This document shows, in pieces, positions 62,274 through 64,000 of a stretch of 64,000 bases of DNA (positions are counted from its first letter, which is position 1; every line of letters starts with the position of its first letter). The notes beneath the pieces were generated by a model that worked only from the letters and a program-made list of their open reading frames with translations, searched no databases and was not told the origin of the DNA. The stretch covers positions 3,777,891 through 3,841,890 of the forward strand of contig CAJFCJ010000002.1 in NCBI GenBank assembly GCA_904063045.1, in the 5' to 3' direction. Source of the DNA: Dimorphilus gyrociliatus. Lineage: Eukaryota; Annelida; Polychaeta; Dinophilidae. A program made the position numbers and the translations under genes.

Positions 62274-64000
62274 ATGAACAACGAAGAAAGTATTAAAAAT
62301 GAAAAGGACGAGTTGGATGAAAACTTGGATCAAGAGACAGGAACACCATGGAAGGGTTAGTATTAGCTAGCAACTTTGATTACATAAATTGCTCCTATAT
62401 TATTTATATAGTTAAGTTAAATAAGTAAGTGTAAAAGCTTTATAGTAAATTAGGTGAGTTTTAAGTAATATTAATAATTCATTTATTATATTATTTAATT
62501 ATTAAGTTCTTATTCAATTTAGAACTGGATACTAAAGGAAAAGTTTTAAGGGTTTTAATGACAATTGGCCGTATAATATGTGTATTTGGTTTATTGTATT
62601 TCTTCGTATGCTCAATAGATATAATGAGTTCAGCTTTTCAATTAATTGGAGGTTTGTAATAAATTTAATATTTTCACTAAATATCATATAAGTTTATTAA
62701 ACTACTTATTTTAAATGTTTGCTTAATTATAACGGTTTTTATTACTCAGGTAGAGCTGCTGGATCAGCCTTTAGAAACAGTAAAATTTTAAGTAATCCGG
62801 TTTGTGGTTTAATGATTGGAGTAATTGTAACCGCCCTATTACAAAGTTCATCTACAACTACCTCAATTATTGTAGCTATGGTTTCCTCTAATCGTAAGTG
62901 ATGTTATAGTTTCAAGCAGAAATATACTCATATTGGCGCCATCTAGAAAATTAAGATATAATAATTATGACCATATATCCTAGAAGGCAGTGACCTATGA
63001 GTCGTAATGCTTCAGATATAAAGATATGAATTAACGACAACTTTCTATATTACTTTCAGTTATGACGGTTCGCATTGGTATCCCTATAGTGATGGGTGCG
63101 AATATTGGAACGTCAGTTACTAGCATCATAGTTTCGCTCTTCCAATCGGGCGACAGGAATCAATTTCGAGTAAAAAATACATATATTATCCCCTCCAACT
63201 TTGGCGTGCATTTTTTTTCTCGCGAATCACTAGGGGCCACTGATCTTTGACCTATGATGATCTATTTTCCCGCCTATAAAAACGAGCTATTTCCTACTCC
63301 ACATACCATTTCTCCCACCCCTAACCCTCCCCCTTTTTGCCTCCCACTCCTTAATATTTTAAACTATCGTAATCTCAAGATCTCTTCAAATGTTTTTTAT
63401 TCTTTTCAGAGGGCTTTCGCGGCAGCTATAGTACACGATATGTTTAATTGGTTAGCTGTAATTATTCTACTTCCGATTGAAGCCATTGCACATCCTTTGG
63501 AAAGGCTAACTTATCTTATGGTTAAGAATATTAAATCTCCACCTCCAACTGCAGCGCCAAAATTTCTTAAAGTTATCACATCTCCTTTAACTGATAAGAT
63601 AGTACAAGTAAGTGTAGTCTTTATTCACTTGTGAAAACAATCTTTCTTCGTATGTTGTTAAGGCGAACGCCATCTGATGTTTAAGGATTAAATATTATTG
63701 AAATTATGTTATGAGTAATGAAAAAAGCACCTTATTTTTTTAATGTCAAATTATCTCTTTAGTCCTGGTTTAAGAATGCTAATGTGATATATTTTTTTAA
63801 CCTTAAACAGATTGATAGGCAAATTGTTGAGTTCATTGCAAGCAAAGGAAACGTCACTGCAGAATTTAATAAAAGATGGCCCTTATTGAAATATTGGTGT
63901 GATAAAGATATTCCCAGCATTACTAACTGTACAGTTATACCAACCAATGAGGTTGACTCATTTAAAAATCGTTTAAGTGATATTCAATGGGCTTTTGATT
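62274..64000 (+). CDS. SLC34-type sodium/phosphate cotransporter (5-prime part)
   Basis: Sodium-coupled inorganic phosphate importer of the NaPi-II family, an apical membrane protein. Exons 62274-62355, 62523-62651, 62750-62893, 63060-63169, 63410-63607 and 63811 to the window end; all phases match. Seen so far: an acidic cytoplasmic N-terminus, a first helix, the first-repeat signature Q-S-S-S-T-T-T-S-I (from residue 102), the helix with [12 protein letters not shown], a Q-x-G-D-R loop, the V-H-D-x-F-N-W-L segment, and the start of the large extracellular loop with Cys and an N-x-T sequon. The second inverted repeat with its own QSSS motif must lie past position 64000. The ATG at 62274 gives a usual-length N-terminus. 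Introns are short (98-240 bases). Confidence 0.93.

Noticed and set aside
1-64000. Search by eye for tRNA genes, rRNA, CRISPR arrays, integrated viruses and intact transposons
   Set aside because: None could be supported; I found no cloverleaf with A and B boxes, no array of spaced repeats, and no transposase, integrase or reverse transcriptase motif.

Overview
The window is animal nuclear DNA: AT-rich (roughly one third G+C by eye), full of microsatellites, with intron-containing genes joined by GT-AG splice sites. Many introns are only 45-110 bases, so the genes are compact. Gene content (NMDA-type glutamate receptor, NIDO-AMOP-VWD mucin, collagen-olfactomedin protein, neuropeptide-type GPCR, SLC17 and SLC34 carriers) fits a bilaterian, probably a protostome. 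A small-genome marine annelid is my guess, but I cannot prove it. There is no sign of bacterial DNA, CRISPR, or an intact virus or transposon.

Layout. 1-5029: no supportable gene, one strong CTCF-like site. 5030-9505 (+): GluN2-like NMDA receptor subunit, five exons, 1043 codons. 11942-14806 (+): SLC17-type anion carrier, nine exons, 501 codons. 17420-26887 (-): a 2484-residue membrane-anchored mucin-like protein in fifteen exons (signal peptide, Ly6/uPAR-like, EGF-like, Ser/Thr-rich, TSP1, EGF, NIDO, AMOP, VWD, many EGF, TSP1, TM). 27247-28997 (-): secreted, Asn-glycosylation-rich 498-residue protein with two related domains. 30240-31340 (-): decayed remnants, one clearly related to exon 2 of that gene. 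31947-37971 (-): type II membrane collagen-olfactomedin protein (gliomedin/colmedin type), eleven exons, 493 residues. 39853-42689 (+): multi-pass transporter of the drug/metabolite superfamily, CRT-like. 44824-48743 (+): class A neuropeptide-type GPCR, five exons, 385 residues. 52802-55961 (-): an unrecognised gene seen as one proline-rich first coding exon and a doubtful terminal exon. 62274-64000 (+): SLC34-type sodium/phosphate cotransporter, cut by the window end. 55962-62273 is a 6.3 kb gene-free stretch with possible regulatory sequence.

Three adjacent minus-strand genes (17.4-38.0 kb) all encode glycosylated extracellular or surface proteins; this may be chance, but one pair is close (360 bases apart). 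I assembled exon structures by hand. For six genes (the NMDA receptor, SLC17, mucin, glycoprotein, collagen-olfactomedin and GPCR genes) the spliced length divides by three and phases match at every junction. The CRT-like gene has two junctions that are not resolved by ordinary GT donors.

The most interesting non-genic signals are two perfect matches to the CTCF consensus at 4133 (forward) and 56151 (reverse), in convergent orientation, with weaker relatives between and beyond; the repeated palindrome TAGGCCTA, all noncoding; and a cluster of TGACGTC sites near 60.4-61.3 kb. I did not find a clearly new multi-gene system.
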